Shown here piece by piece: positions 1 through 8,096 of a DNA stretch of 64,000 bases. The notes under the pieces are model-generated. The model ran no database searches and was not told where the DNA came from. It saw only the letters and a list, made by a program, of their open reading frames with translations. The position numbers were made by a program, and so were the translations under genes. Positions within the stretch are counted from its first letter, which is position 1; each line of letters starts with the position of its first letter. Source of the stretch: Gammaproteobacteria bacterium (GTDB lineage: Bacteria > Pseudomonadota > Gammaproteobacteria > Pseudomonadales > Pseudohongiellaceae); NCBI GenBank assembly GCA_012960305.1, contig DUBM01000007.1, positions 54,998 to 118,997 of the forward strand, read 5' to 3'.

Positions 1-1747
1 CGGTACCTTCAGCTTGCAAAAGCAAAGATCCAGTCACTAAAATTCCTGACCGAGTCGGTATGCCTGTGCGAGGCAGGTCGACGCCTTCTAGCAGCGGGTG
101 GTTGGTTAAACGATCTGGTGTATCGGCATTGGCAATCATCCAGAGGTGGTCACCAGAATTCATATCGATCGCAGTAATGCGGCCGTATGGAGGCTTTATG
201 ATTTCAAGCCCTTGAATTCGCGGACCACGGACACCGAAACCCTGACTGAGATCAATGTCTGATTCAGGATTTTTTGATAATGATAGAACTTGAAGTTGCG
301 TTCTAGAAGGCACATAGAGAATTCCTGTCTCAGGATCGAGAGCAGAACTCTCCCAGTTTGAACCACCGGTGGAAGATGGCAAAGAGAGCAGACCACGTGT
401 TCCATCGGTTGCTTCCGTCAGAGAGGGAGGCGTAAAAATACTCTCGCTTAGGCGAAAATCTTCGACGGATTCCAGTGCCAGTGCGCGCAGCTCCGGGGTA
501 AAATCTATCAAATCATCTTCGGTAACGCCTTGGCGATCAAAAGGTGCTGGGCGAGTCGGATGCGGTTGGGTGGGCGAGTACCATTCGCCTGGTACATCGC
601 CTGCCGGAACCGGTCTTTCTACGATAGGCCAGATGGGCTCGCCAGTTTCTCTGTCGAACGTATAGACCCAGCTTTGTTTAGTCACGGACATAACTACCTT
701 ACGGCCGTTAGGTAGATTAGTAATAATTGGTGGTGAAGGAACGTCCCAGTCCCAGATGTCATGGTGAATAAATTGATAGTGCCATTCCCGCTCACCGGTA
801 TTAACGTCTACCGCGACTAAGCCGCTGGAAAACAGGTTATCGCCGTGGCGGTCGCCACCATAGTAGTCGCCAGTGGGATCTTCTATAGGTAAATAAACTA
901 GACCCAGTTCAGGATCACCTGAGATGGCAGCCCAAACGCCGGAGTTGCCGGTGATGTCGTTGCCTGTGAGCCAGGACTCATAACCTATTTCGCCCCGGGC
1001 TGGAATGGTGTGGAAGGTCCACAGAAGATCACCGGTGTGCACATCAAAACCGCGCACATCGCCTTTGGTATTGAACTTAGACCGTGGTCGTCCTCCTGTC
1101 CTATGCGCTGCTCCGACAATAATCACGTCATTCATGATTAGGGGTGGTGCAGAAATGCCGATATCAGGGTAGGCATATCTAGGATCGTCGCCATTACGGA
1201 CCCCCACGTATAAATCGACTTTACCGTTCTCGCCAAAATTCGGATCTGGAACGCCGGTTTTTGCGTCTAGTGAAACCAGTTGATAACCAGGCGTGACGTC
1301 TACAACTCGCTTTTTATCGCCATTGTCATAAAAGGCGACACCGCGGCCAGCACCTTTACGCGGCGCTTCATCAAATCGATCACCTTCTTGAGGCCTCCAC
1401 AACCATAAAACCTGGCCATTGGTGGCGTCCAGCGCTACAACGTTGCGCGTGCTACCAATATCGGCGTATAAAACGCCGTCAATTTCAAGCGGTGTTGATG
1501 GGTTGGTGAAATCAACGCTAGGCCCGAAATTCACTGTAGAAAAGCGCCACGCCAACTCTAATTGGTCGAAATTCCCTGCGGTAATCTGATCTAGAGGTGA
1601 ATAACGTGTTGAGAGGTTGCTGCCATGGATATTCGGCCAGTCCCCCTGGGCCGTGCTGGTGCCTTGTTGGCCTAGGGCCGACGAGGCTGCGGCAAACGCT
1701 CCCAGTGTTAAAATCACTGATGAAAGCAATCGTTTTGTTCTTATCAT
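1..1747 (-). CDS. PQQ-dependent dehydrogenase, exported, 3' end outside window
   Basis: Reading the minus strand from the ATG at 1747 gives an open frame of about 582 codons that runs off the left edge, so the C-terminus is missing. The first ~26 residues form a Sec signal (basic MIRTKR, then a hydrophobic stretch ending near A-L-G-Q). The mature part has typical quinoprotein beta-propeller motifs: W-P-N-I-H-G-S-N near the start, N-V-V-A-L-D-A-T-N-G-Q-V-L-W strand repeats, and H-H-D-I-W-D-W-D-V-P in the middle. Family knowledge: these periplasmic enzymes oxidise alcohols or sugars with PQQ and pass electrons to quinone or cytochrome c. The substrate cannot be read from sequence. No PQQ biosynthesis gene is in the window. 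The segment missing here corresponds to the part preserved in the remnant at 9464-10003. Confidence 0.9.
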   Translation of the reverse strand, partial: MIRTKRLLSSVILTLGAFAAASSALGQQGTSTAQGDWPNIHGSNLSTRYSPLDQITAGNFDQLELAWRFSTVNFGPSVDFTNPSTPLEIDGVLYADIGSTRNVVALDATNGQVLWLWRPQEGDRFDEAPRKGAGRGVAFYDNGDKKRVVDVTPGYQLVSLDAKTGVPDPNFGENGKVDLYVGVRNGDDPRYAYPDIGISAPPLIMNDVIIVGAAHRTGGRPRSKFNTKGDVRGFDVHTGDLLWTFHTIPARGEIGYESWLTGNDITGNSGVWAAISGDPELGLVYLPIEDPTGDYYGGDRHGDNLFSSGLVAVDVNTGEREWHYQFIHHDIWDWDVPSPPIITNLPNGRKVVMSVTKQSWVYTFDRETGEPIWPIVERPVPAGDVPGEWYSPTQPHPTRPAPFDRQGVTEDDLIDFTPELRALALESVEDFRLSESIFTPPSLTEATDGTRGLLSLPSSTGGSNWESSALDPETGILYVPSRTQLQVLSLSKNPESDIDLSQGFGVRGPRIQGLEIIKPPYGRITAIDMNSGDHLWMIANADTPDRLTNHPLLEGVDLPRTGIPTRSGILVTGSLLLQAEGT

Positions 1748-1962
1748 TTAAGGCTCCCTTGATGCCAGGTGATTGTGCTCTATGGCTAATTATCAGCTGC
1801 TCATGTAAACACATAAAGTTCACTTAGTTCAATATCCCTTTCGGCTTCGCGTGGATTGGCTCTATGGTGGCTAAAACTCAATAATATTGGAGTCTTCTGG
1901 TCGTTAACAAACTCCTCGATCTAAGTTATCTTGCAGAGACTCGATATACTTGGAGAATATAT

Positions 1963-3087
1963 ATGCCGAATCGCCGCTCAGTTCTGCAAGCATTAGCATT
2001 ACTACCTTTAGCTAGTGGCTGTGCCTCCTTACCGCAAACAAGTGCTAAAAATTTCACGCCCTCCGGTCTACCTCTACGCCGAGTTCGCATAGCTGATGAA
2101 AGAGTTATTCGAACCATCGCTGGTCTGCGACCTTTCAGACAATCTGGCTTTGTAGTTAAAACCGAATCATTCGATGACAAAGTTGTTATCCATAACTACG
2201 GTCACGGTGGGGGTGGTATTACTCTATCCTGGGGTACAGCGCATCTGGCTATGGAATTAGCCTTACAAACCGAATATAAGAGTTGTGCGGTTTTAGGAAG
2301 TGGGGCGGTGGGCTTAGCCACAGCTAGGTTAATGCAGGATCGTGGCTGGGATGTCACGATCTATGCTAAGGACTTACCCCCTAATACCACTTCTAATGTT
2401 GCTGGTGGTCAATGGTCTCCGACTTCAGTTTATGATGAAGAATTTTTAACTCCGGGTTTTGAAGCGCAATTCGAGTCGGCTATGCGTCATGCCTATCGAT
2501 CTTACCAAAATTTGGTAGGATCGAAATACGGCATTAGATGGATTAGTAATTATTCTATTCAGAGTCAGCCGTCGGTAGAACAGACGTTTACTGAAAAATA
2601 TTCCGACATGTACCCTCAATTAATAGACTTGTCACCGGGTCAGCATCCATTCGATGCTCGTTATGTAAATCACTATGACACGATGCTAATTGAGCCGGCT
2701 ATTTACTTGCCTGCCATGATGCAAGATTTTTATGGCGCGGGTGGAGCAATCATAACTCGACATTTTGTCGATCAAGCTGATGTGTTGAGTTTAGAGGAAC
2801 CAGTCCTTATTAACTGCACTGGTCTTGGTTCTGGTAAGCTTTTTCAAGATGAAGAATTAATCCCTATAAAAGGACAGTTAACTTTTATTCTTCCACAGGA
2901 GGAAGTTGACTATATTGTTATTGGTGGTGACGGCACTTATATGTTTCCTAGGGCAGATGGAATTTTATTGGGCGGCACGTTTGAAAGAAATCAGTGGGAC
3001 ATAGCTCCAGATCCCGCAGTGACTCGGAGTATCTTGGGTAGACATAAAGCATTTTTTGCTGCTATGGACGATCCATGGTCAGGCTAA
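1963..3087 (+). CDS. D-amino-acid-oxidase-like FAD oxidoreductase, circularly permuted motif order, exported
   Basis: 374 aa. The N-terminus combines a twin arginine (NRRSVLQ) with a lipobox ending at Cys20 (L-A-S-G-C), so a Tat/lipoprotein route is likely. The FAD Rossmann motif G-S-G-A-V-G sits at 112-117, followed by S-N-V-A-G-G-Q-W, a DAO-family signature. The segments G-L-R-P-F-R (54-59) and H-N-Y-G-H-G-G-G-G (77-85) normally lie at the C-terminus of DAO enzymes; here they precede the Rossmann motif. The protein ends after P-R-A-D-G-I-L-L-G-G-T, exactly where an ordinary DAO would continue into G-L-R-P. Likely reaction: oxidative deamination of a D-amino acid or related amine; substrate unknown. 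Start chosen at the ATG with T-G-G-A-G eight bases upstream. Confidence 0.85.
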   Translation: MPNRRSVLQALALLPLASGCASLPQTSAKNFTPSGLPLRRVRIADERVIRTIAGLRPFRQSGFVVKTESFDDKVVIHNYGHGGGGITLSWGTAHLAMELALQTEYKSCAVLGSGAVGLATARLMQDRGWDVTIYAKDLPPNTTSNVAGGQWSPTSVYDEEFLTPGFEAQFESAMRHAYRSYQNLVGSKYGIRWISNYSIQSQPSVEQTFTEKYSDMYPQLIDLSPGQHPFDARYVNHYDTMLIEPAIYLPAMMQDFYGAGGAIITRHFVDQADVLSLEEPVLINCTGLGSGKLFQDEELIPIKGQLTFILPQEEVDYIVIGGDGTYMFPRADGILLGGTFERNQWDIAPDPAVTRSILGRHKAFFAAMDDPWSG

Positions 3088-3263
3088 AGTTAAATTTACC
3101 GATGGAATAAATATCGATAATAGATTATTTGATGAAGGGCTTAATCATGAGTAATTTAGTCCTTCTTTTTCTCTCTTTGTCTTGTTAACGGCTTTGTTTG
3201 AAATGGAAGAGTATTGCAATTCGCCCTTAAATCCTCTCAAATAGCTGGAAGGAGGAGGTTTCC

Positions 3264-4544
3264 ATGAGACAAATAATAATTAGTCTATTCGCGTTCACTG
3301 CATCACTGTTATTGCTCGTTGCCAGCGCCAATGCCAATGAGGGCAGTATCGCCTTTGTCGGGGCGACAATTATCGATGGCACTAATGCCGATCCACTAAT
3401 TGATGGTATTTTGGTGATTACCGATGGTCGTATCCGCACGGTAGGACCAAGAAGTGCAGTGACTATTCCTGACGGAGCTCAGATAATTAATGTAGCTGGC
3501 AAAACCATTATGCCAGGGCTGATAAACGCCCATGGTCATGTTGGCGGAACCCTTGGTTTGGGAGGTGGTCAGTACAATACCGGTAATCTGCTGCGCCAAC
3601 TTGGGCTCTATGCGCGCTATGGTGTTACTACAGTAAACAGCCTCGGTGGCGATGAAGAGCAGGGCTTCGCTCTTAGAAACGAGCAATTCAATGCTGATCT
3701 AGATCGCGCTCGCATCTTTGTCTCTGGTAGTGTTGTTGTCGGTGATACTGAAGAAGCTATTCGCGACGAAGTGAATCGCAACGCCGACATGGGAGCGAAC
3801 TTCATTAAAGTAAGAGTCGATGACAATCTAGGTGCGAGTGAAAAAATGCCGCAGGATCTATTTACTGCGCTAGTTGATCAGGCTCATATTCGACGACTCC
3901 CGGTGGCAGTGCATTTATTCTATCGTGAAGACGCAAAGTTTATTCTAGATGCCGGTGGTGATTTATTGGCTCACAGTGTACGGGACCTGCCAGTAGATCA
4001 AGAGCTGATCGCCAAGATTCAAGAGAATGATGTGTGCTATATCCCTACGTTAACTCGAGAAGTTTCCACTTTCATTTATGAAAGTGTTCCGGATTTTTTC
4101 TCTGATCCCTATTTTTTAAAAGAAGCAGATTCAGCCATTCTTGAAGAACTGCAAACTCCGGAGCGTATGTCTAGAATAGCGTCCAGCAGATCTGCTCAAG
4201 GCTATAAGGCTGCGTTGGAAGTTGCCATGGATAACGTGGCTCGCTTAAATGAAGCTGGGGTTAAGATTGCCATGGGCACAGATACCGGACCACCGGCGCG
4301 GTTTCAGGGTTACTTCGAACATATGGAAATGCACATGATGGTGGAGGCGGGTATGAGCCCTATTGATGCCATTAGAGCGTCAACTGGAGTTGCAGCAGAC
4401 TGTATCAATGTGGGAGATGTGGGCTCTCTTGAGCCGAACAAGTGGGGTGATTTTATTATCTTAGGTGCTAATCCTGCTGAAGATATTATGAATACCAAAA
4501 CAATCGAAAGTGTTTGGATAGCAGGAAACAGAATATCTGACTAG
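3264..4544 (+). CDS. Exported metal-dependent amidohydrolase
   Basis: 426 aa with a clear Sec signal (about residues 1-24, ending A-N-A-N-E). The amidohydrolase-superfamily fold is shown by V-A-G-K-T-I-M-P-G-L-I-N-A-H-G-H (the HxH metal site), later A-V-H-L-F and L-A-H-S histidines, and G-T-D-T-G near residue 345, which carries the catalytic Asp. The final section (D-V-G-S-L-E-P-N-K-W-G-D-F-I-I-L) is the usual C-terminal strand of imidazolonepropionase/prolidase-like members. It probably hydrolyses a C-N bond in a peptide or cyclic amide in the periplasm; substrate unassigned. A strong ribosome binding site (AAGGAGGAGG) precedes the ATG. It converges on the molybdoenzyme gene, with a shared terminator between them. 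Confidence 0.88.
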   Translation: MRQIIISLFAFTASLLLLVASANANEGSIAFVGATIIDGTNADPLIDGILVITDGRIRTVGPRSAVTIPDGAQIINVAGKTIMPGLINAHGHVGGTLGLGGGQYNTGNLLRQLGLYARYGVTTVNSLGGDEEQGFALRNEQFNADLDRARIFVSGSVVVGDTEEAIRDEVNRNADMGANFIKVRVDDNLGASEKMPQDLFTALVDQAHIRRLPVAVHLFYREDAKFILDAGGDLLAHSVRDLPVDQELIAKIQENDVCYIPTLTREVSTFIYESVPDFFSDPYFLKEADSAILEELQTPERMSRIASSRSAQGYKAALEVAMDNVARLNEAGVKIAMGTDTGPPARFQGYFEHMEMHMMVEAGMSPIDAIRASTGVAADCINVGDVGSLEPNKWGDFIILGANPAEDIMNTKTIESVWIAGNRISD

Positions 4545-4655
4545 GTTTCTAGATTCGAATCTTATGAGTGATTTTTGCGTTTTCAATTTGTTTCTGTGAT
4601 TTTTAGTGAAGAGTCCAGTCACGTTGTTTTTCTGTTTAAAATAAGAGTGCAATAA

Positions 4656-4685
4656 AAAAGGCCGAAGCTTCCACCCAAGCCTTTT
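4656..4685. terminator. Bidirectional rho-independent terminator
   Basis: AAAAGGC and GCCTTTT form a 7-bp stem around a 16-base loop that contains its own AAGCTT palindrome. A-rich sequence lies on one side and T-rich on the other. It sits between two convergent genes and could serve both. Confidence 0.65.
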
Positions 4686-4742
4686 AATTTTATGAGTCTT
4701 CTCTATATGCTCACGACAATTGCAAGCTTCTAAAAGAGAGAA

Positions 4743-5894
4743 TTAGATCGTTATAGTCCGCGGGAACTGCGCATAGTTTTCCCAACGACTAATTTTCTCT
4801 GGCATCTCATCCATAGTCACTTGCACGTTTCCATTAATATCTGTTACGCGAGAAACCATAGTGTGATCACCCGAAGATGCATTCCAGTCCATGTTAAAGA
4901 GTTTCCAAGAATATTGTGTCGCTCTAGGATCTAATTCTGCGCGTTGCCACTGGCCATTATCAATTTTGACTTCGACACTTCGTAGTGGTGTGCCATCATT
5001 CAAAACGAAGCCAGATATCTTATGCGTGCCACCCATGCTCGTTACCCGGGTTATTGCGGACTTTAATTGAATCTTAGTGACTGAATTTTCAACCCAGCGT
5101 TCTTGACCGCCGACTACTTCTTTCTTCAGTGTTACATAATCACGGCCCATGAACCGGCTCATAAATCGACGATCTTGCACATGAATTTGAGACAGCCATT
5201 TAACATTGGACACACCGTAGTAACCGGGCACTAATAAGCGCAGAGGTTTGCCATGAAACAAGGGAAGAGGCTCGCCATTCATTTCCAATGCCAGCATGTT
5301 TTCATCACGCATCGCGTCTTCAACTGAGAGGCTTCGGGCGAACGCCTGCTCTACATCGGTTTCGCGAATTAATTCGCTGCCAACATCGGCACCAAAAAAG
5401 ACAATTTCTTCGCCTTCGGGTTTAACACCACAAAGATCGAGAACAGTTTTTAAACTAACGCCACGCCAATTAGCGTTGCCGATAAGCCCTTGGAACAAAC
5501 CAGGACCACGATTACCGCCGCATTCGAAACCAGCATCGATTGATGTTTGGCTCATGCCCTGCAAATCGGCTAGGGAAAACTCTCGCTCGTTATCAACAAG
5601 ACCTGTGACCTTCAGACGAAAGTTGTTCACGTCGACCTGAGGCTGGCCGTAGTGCTGCACCACATAGAAATCTTCATTGGCACTGTAGAAATCAGAGATT
5701 TGGCGAGTGTCTTGAAAGTGAGTGCCGCCAGGTAACGCTGGGCCGCGGCTATAATCTTCTGGCATGTCTGAAAATGGAACTAAGGTTTCACCTTGTGCTA
5801 AGGCTGGCATGGCAAATTGCGCCATGCTGGCTGCAGCGCCTAACGCCATTGTGCCTTTGAGCATAGAGCGGCGATCAATCTTGTCGTCTTTCAT
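4743..5894 (-). CDS. Tat-exported sulfite-oxidase-family molybdopterin oxidoreductase (SoxC-like)
   Basis: 383 aa. The twin-arginine signal D-R-R-S-M-L-K-G at 7-14 and the hydrophobic stretch to A-L-A-Q (~34) fit Tat export of a folded cofactor protein. The molybdenum-ligating Cys is Cys125 in E-C-G-G-N-R-G-P. Downstream motifs G-A-D-V-G-S, L-L-V-P-G-Y-Y-G and V-K-W-L match the oxidoreductase molybdopterin-binding domain, and a C-terminal Mo-co dimerisation domain covers about 260-380. Family members oxidise sulfite or related sulfur compounds, but many are uncharacterised. No partner SoxD-type cytochrome is adjacent, so the electron acceptor is unknown. The alkyl sulfatase in the same region makes a role with sulfur substrates plausible, but this is inference. 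Confidence 0.88.
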   Translation of the reverse strand: MKDDKIDRRSMLKGTMALGAAASMAQFAMPALAQGETLVPFSDMPEDYSRGPALPGGTHFQDTRQISDFYSANEDFYVVQHYGQPQVDVNNFRLKVTGLVDNEREFSLADLQGMSQTSIDAGFECGGNRGPGLFQGLIGNANWRGVSLKTVLDLCGVKPEGEEIVFFGADVGSELIRETDVEQAFARSLSVEDAMRDENMLALEMNGEPLPLFHGKPLRLLVPGYYGVSNVKWLSQIHVQDRRFMSRFMGRDYVTLKKEVVGGQERWVENSVTKIQLKSAITRVTSMGGTHKISGFVLNDGTPLRSVEVKIDNGQWQRAELDPRATQYSWKLFNMDWNASSGDHTMVSRVTDINGNVQVTMDEMPEKISRWENYAQFPRTITI

Positions 5895-6036
5895 TTTATA
5901 ACCCTCAAATCTTGCCTTGATGTATTAGTTTTACTGTCTTTGATAGTAGTACTTTTGTTAGTACCTTTAAACCGTTAAATGCTAACGGTTTAAAGGTCTG
6001 AATCTAGTTCGCTTGTCCCATTCTCATGAATGAAGT

Positions 6037-6897
6037 TTAGGGGCAGGGGTTTTCTCCTTGAACAGGGGTTGCACCAGAAGGTAAGAAACGACATGGGTCA
6101 GACTCCTCCAACGAAACTCTCACACCCATGCGAATAAGGGAGTTAGTACCTGGCCCTTGAAAGAAATTATAGCCTTCGCGTGATGTCATCCAGCCAGAAG
6201 GGCCACCAACAAACTTACCAGCAGCCTCAGTTGCACTCTTAACCCGGGTTACCAATGTTTCATATGGGCGGTCGCCTTGCTGGTAGCCACTAAAGCTGGA
6301 GAGGTCGGAGCTGGCGATAAAGACGCCATCGACGCCGTTGACACCGGCGATTTCATTGGCAGCCGCAACACCTTCTTCGGTTTCGATCATAGCGATGACC
6401 ATAATATTGTCATTAGCAGCGGCGCGGTAATCACTCCCCCAAATCGCTCCGTATTGACCGCCGCCCTGGCTACGTCTACCTAGAGGTGGGTAATGTGCAA
6501 ATTTCACTGCGTTTTCCATTTTCTCGGCAGTATCTACCATAGGCACGATGATGCCGAGTGCGCCGATGTCTGTGGCTTTCTGGATATCTCCTTCGGTAGC
6601 ATCGGGGACGCGGATAAATGGAATGGCTGGGGCATCTTTACAGGCCCAAATCATGCGCGCTACATCGGTATAGTTTAGGTGGCTATGCTGCATTTCTATC
6701 CAAATATAATCGAAACCAGAATTTGCCATGGCACAGTAGATGTCTGGGTCCGGTGTAGAGACCGTACCCCCAACAACCTGCTGACCAGCTTCGAGCTTGG
6801 CTTTTACCGTATTGAAAATGCGGACATCCTGCGCTTGAGCTGGTAGCAACCAGCTTAGAGTCAGAAAAGAGATGAATGCGAGTCTTAGTGTTTTCAT
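6037..6897 (-). CDS. HpcH/HpaI-family aldolase with signal peptide
   Basis: 286 aa. The class II pyruvate-aldolase core is clear: the region corresponding to the HpaI catalytic His (E-M-Q-H, His71), the pyruvate-binding Arg (F-I-R-V-P, Arg96), and metal ligands Glu172 (M-I-E-T-E-E-G) and Asp198 (S-S-D-L-S). Unusually, a textbook Sec signal occupies residues 1-22 (ends A-Q-A-Q-D), so the enzyme should be periplasmic, whereas most HpaI aldolases are cytosolic. Two Cys near the C-terminus (D-P-C-R-F and E-N-P-C-P) could form a disulfide there. It would cleave or form 2-keto-hydroxy acids using pyruvate and a divalent metal. The physiological substrate is unknown. Confidence 0.87.
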   Translation of the reverse strand: MKTLRLAFISFLTLSWLLPAQAQDVRIFNTVKAKLEAGQQVVGGTVSTPDPDIYCAMANSGFDYIWIEMQHSHLNYTDVARMIWACKDAPAIPFIRVPDATEGDIQKATDIGALGIIVPMVDTAEKMENAVKFAHYPPLGRRSQGGGQYGAIWGSDYRAAANDNIMVIAMIETEEGVAAANEIAGVNGVDGVFIASSDLSSFSGYQQGDRPYETLVTRVKSATEAAGKFVGGPSGWMTSREGYNFFQGPGTNSLIRMGVRVSLEESDPCRFLPSGATPVQGENPCP

Positions 6898-7039
6898 AAT
6901 TATGACCTCAATTTTGTAGAGCCTTTTATGATGAGCTCTTGTTTAGAATCAATAGAACTGTTTGTTTAGAATTAGTAGAACCGGTCCTTGCTTGATAATA
7001 ACTAACGTTTTGTTACAAAAGCGACGTTAATATGTGTCT

Positions 7040-7942
7040 TTAGCTTTCTGCAATCATCGCAGAGCGGCTGCAGCCCGCAGCTTTGTTTGCTGCCTGTTCT
7101 GCTCTGCGAGCTTCGCCTCGCAGACGCAGCTCTTCTCGATTACTGTCATCAACCTTGGCGTAACCTTCGCGCCAGCTGTCATCTTCACTCCAACTATGGG
7201 CAGTGCGTTCAGTGTAATTCGGAGCCTCAGCACTTTCAAAAAGGCCTAAGGCTTGCTTGATGATAGCCAGCTGCATGACCTTGTTTCCAGGCTTCCCACA
7301 GGGGTTGCCCAAAGGAAAATCAGAATAGCAGTATCTTGCCACACCACAGTGTTTGACGATATCCATAGCGGAACCCACGACCACAGTCGGTATTCCATTG
7401 GCTTCTAGATAACGGGAGACCAGACTCACGGACTGGTGACATACTGGTCACAATGGCACAAGAATGGCCAGATCGACTTTATCCTCCTGACAGCGGGTTA
7501 GAATCTCCGGCGCATCCTTCTCTAGGGTGTTTTTCTGACTGAATTCCGTAGGCAGGCAATGAAATCTCGGGCTGACGGAACCTATAAAGCCCTCAGTTGC
7601 TAGGGCTTTCAACTGCTCTAGAGGCAGAAAAGAAGCAATATCGTTAGTGTGAGTTGCTTTTTTATCCCAGGATAACTCCTCGGTGTACATGCTTTGCGGC
7701 TGGGGTTTGATTGGATTGGAGTAAACAGTCCGGTTGCTGCGGCCAAGCTCGGTATCCGGCATTGAGGTAGTAATGGCTACTACTCGGGACTCCTGCAGAG
7801 GCTTTGACGGTTGAATAAATGGAGTGGTGGGAAAATGCGCCCAGACATAATCTGATTCATAGCCCTGTGCTCGATAGAATTTTCGAGTTCTTTCCATGTA
7901 AGGAATGTCATTGGCAATAAAAGGGGTGTCGCTAGCCGCCAC
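7040..7942 (-). CDS. Glycine/sarcosine/betaine/D-proline reductase-family selenoprotein (GrdB-like), UGA = Sec165
   Basis: One 300-codon frame on the minus strand, from GTG at 7942 (AGGAG seven bases upstream) to the stop at 7040. It is interrupted only by TGA at 7448-7450. Both halves are in the same frame and read as one protein: ...L-A-I-L-V-P-L-U-P-V-C-H-Q-S-V-S-L-V-S-R..., a UxxC redox motif. Flanking segments I-P-T-V-V-V-G-S-A-M-D-I-V and D-F-P-L-G-N-P-C-G-K-P match what I recall of GrdB/PrdB-like reductase proteins in proteobacteria. It is shorter than clostridial GrdB (~435 aa). A hairpin 10 nt after the UGA supports Sec insertion. Likely a cytosolic thiol/selenol reductase; substrate unknown. 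It needs SelA/B/C/D, none of which is in the window. Alternative: a nonsense-mutated Cys homologue, made less likely by conservation on both sides. Confidence 0.8.
7419..7450 (-). promoter_or_regulatory. Candidate bacterial SECIS element with UGA
   Basis: Reading 5'->3' on the minus strand: UGA (7450-7448), a 10-base spacer, ACCAG (7437-7433), a nine-base loop UCCGUGAGU that includes a GU, then CUGGU (7423-7419), which pairs perfectly. The position just after the UGA and inside the coding region, with a short stem and GU in the loop, matches the bacterial SelB-binding SECIS layout. Confidence 0.6.
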
Positions 7943-8026
7943 TAATAGCTCCTAAGATCTAGAATTTCAAGTCTGTGTAGTAGTCAGAAGAATAACGGTT
8001 TCGGCGCCTAAGAAAAAGCCTCTCGT

Positions 8027-8055
8027 ACACGTAGTGTAGCTATCCTGCTACGTGT
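8027..8055. repeat. Inverted repeat between the selenoprotein and hydrolase genes
   Basis: ACACGTAG (8027-8034) and CTACGTGT (8048-8055) are perfect complements around 13 bases. The site lies in the 154-bp divergent intergenic region. There is no T-tract, so a terminator is unlikely; an operator or structured leader for either divergent gene is possible. Confidence 0.4.
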
Positions 8056-8096
8056 TAGTCTCAACGGCCTAACAGCGCATCGTAAGTAGGGAAGTT

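Noticed and set aside
7448..7450. TGA as a nonsense mutation ending the first half of the reductase-like gene
   Set aside because: Conservation continues unchanged after it, it falls in a UxxC motif, and a SECIS-like hairpin follows. Kept as alternative only.
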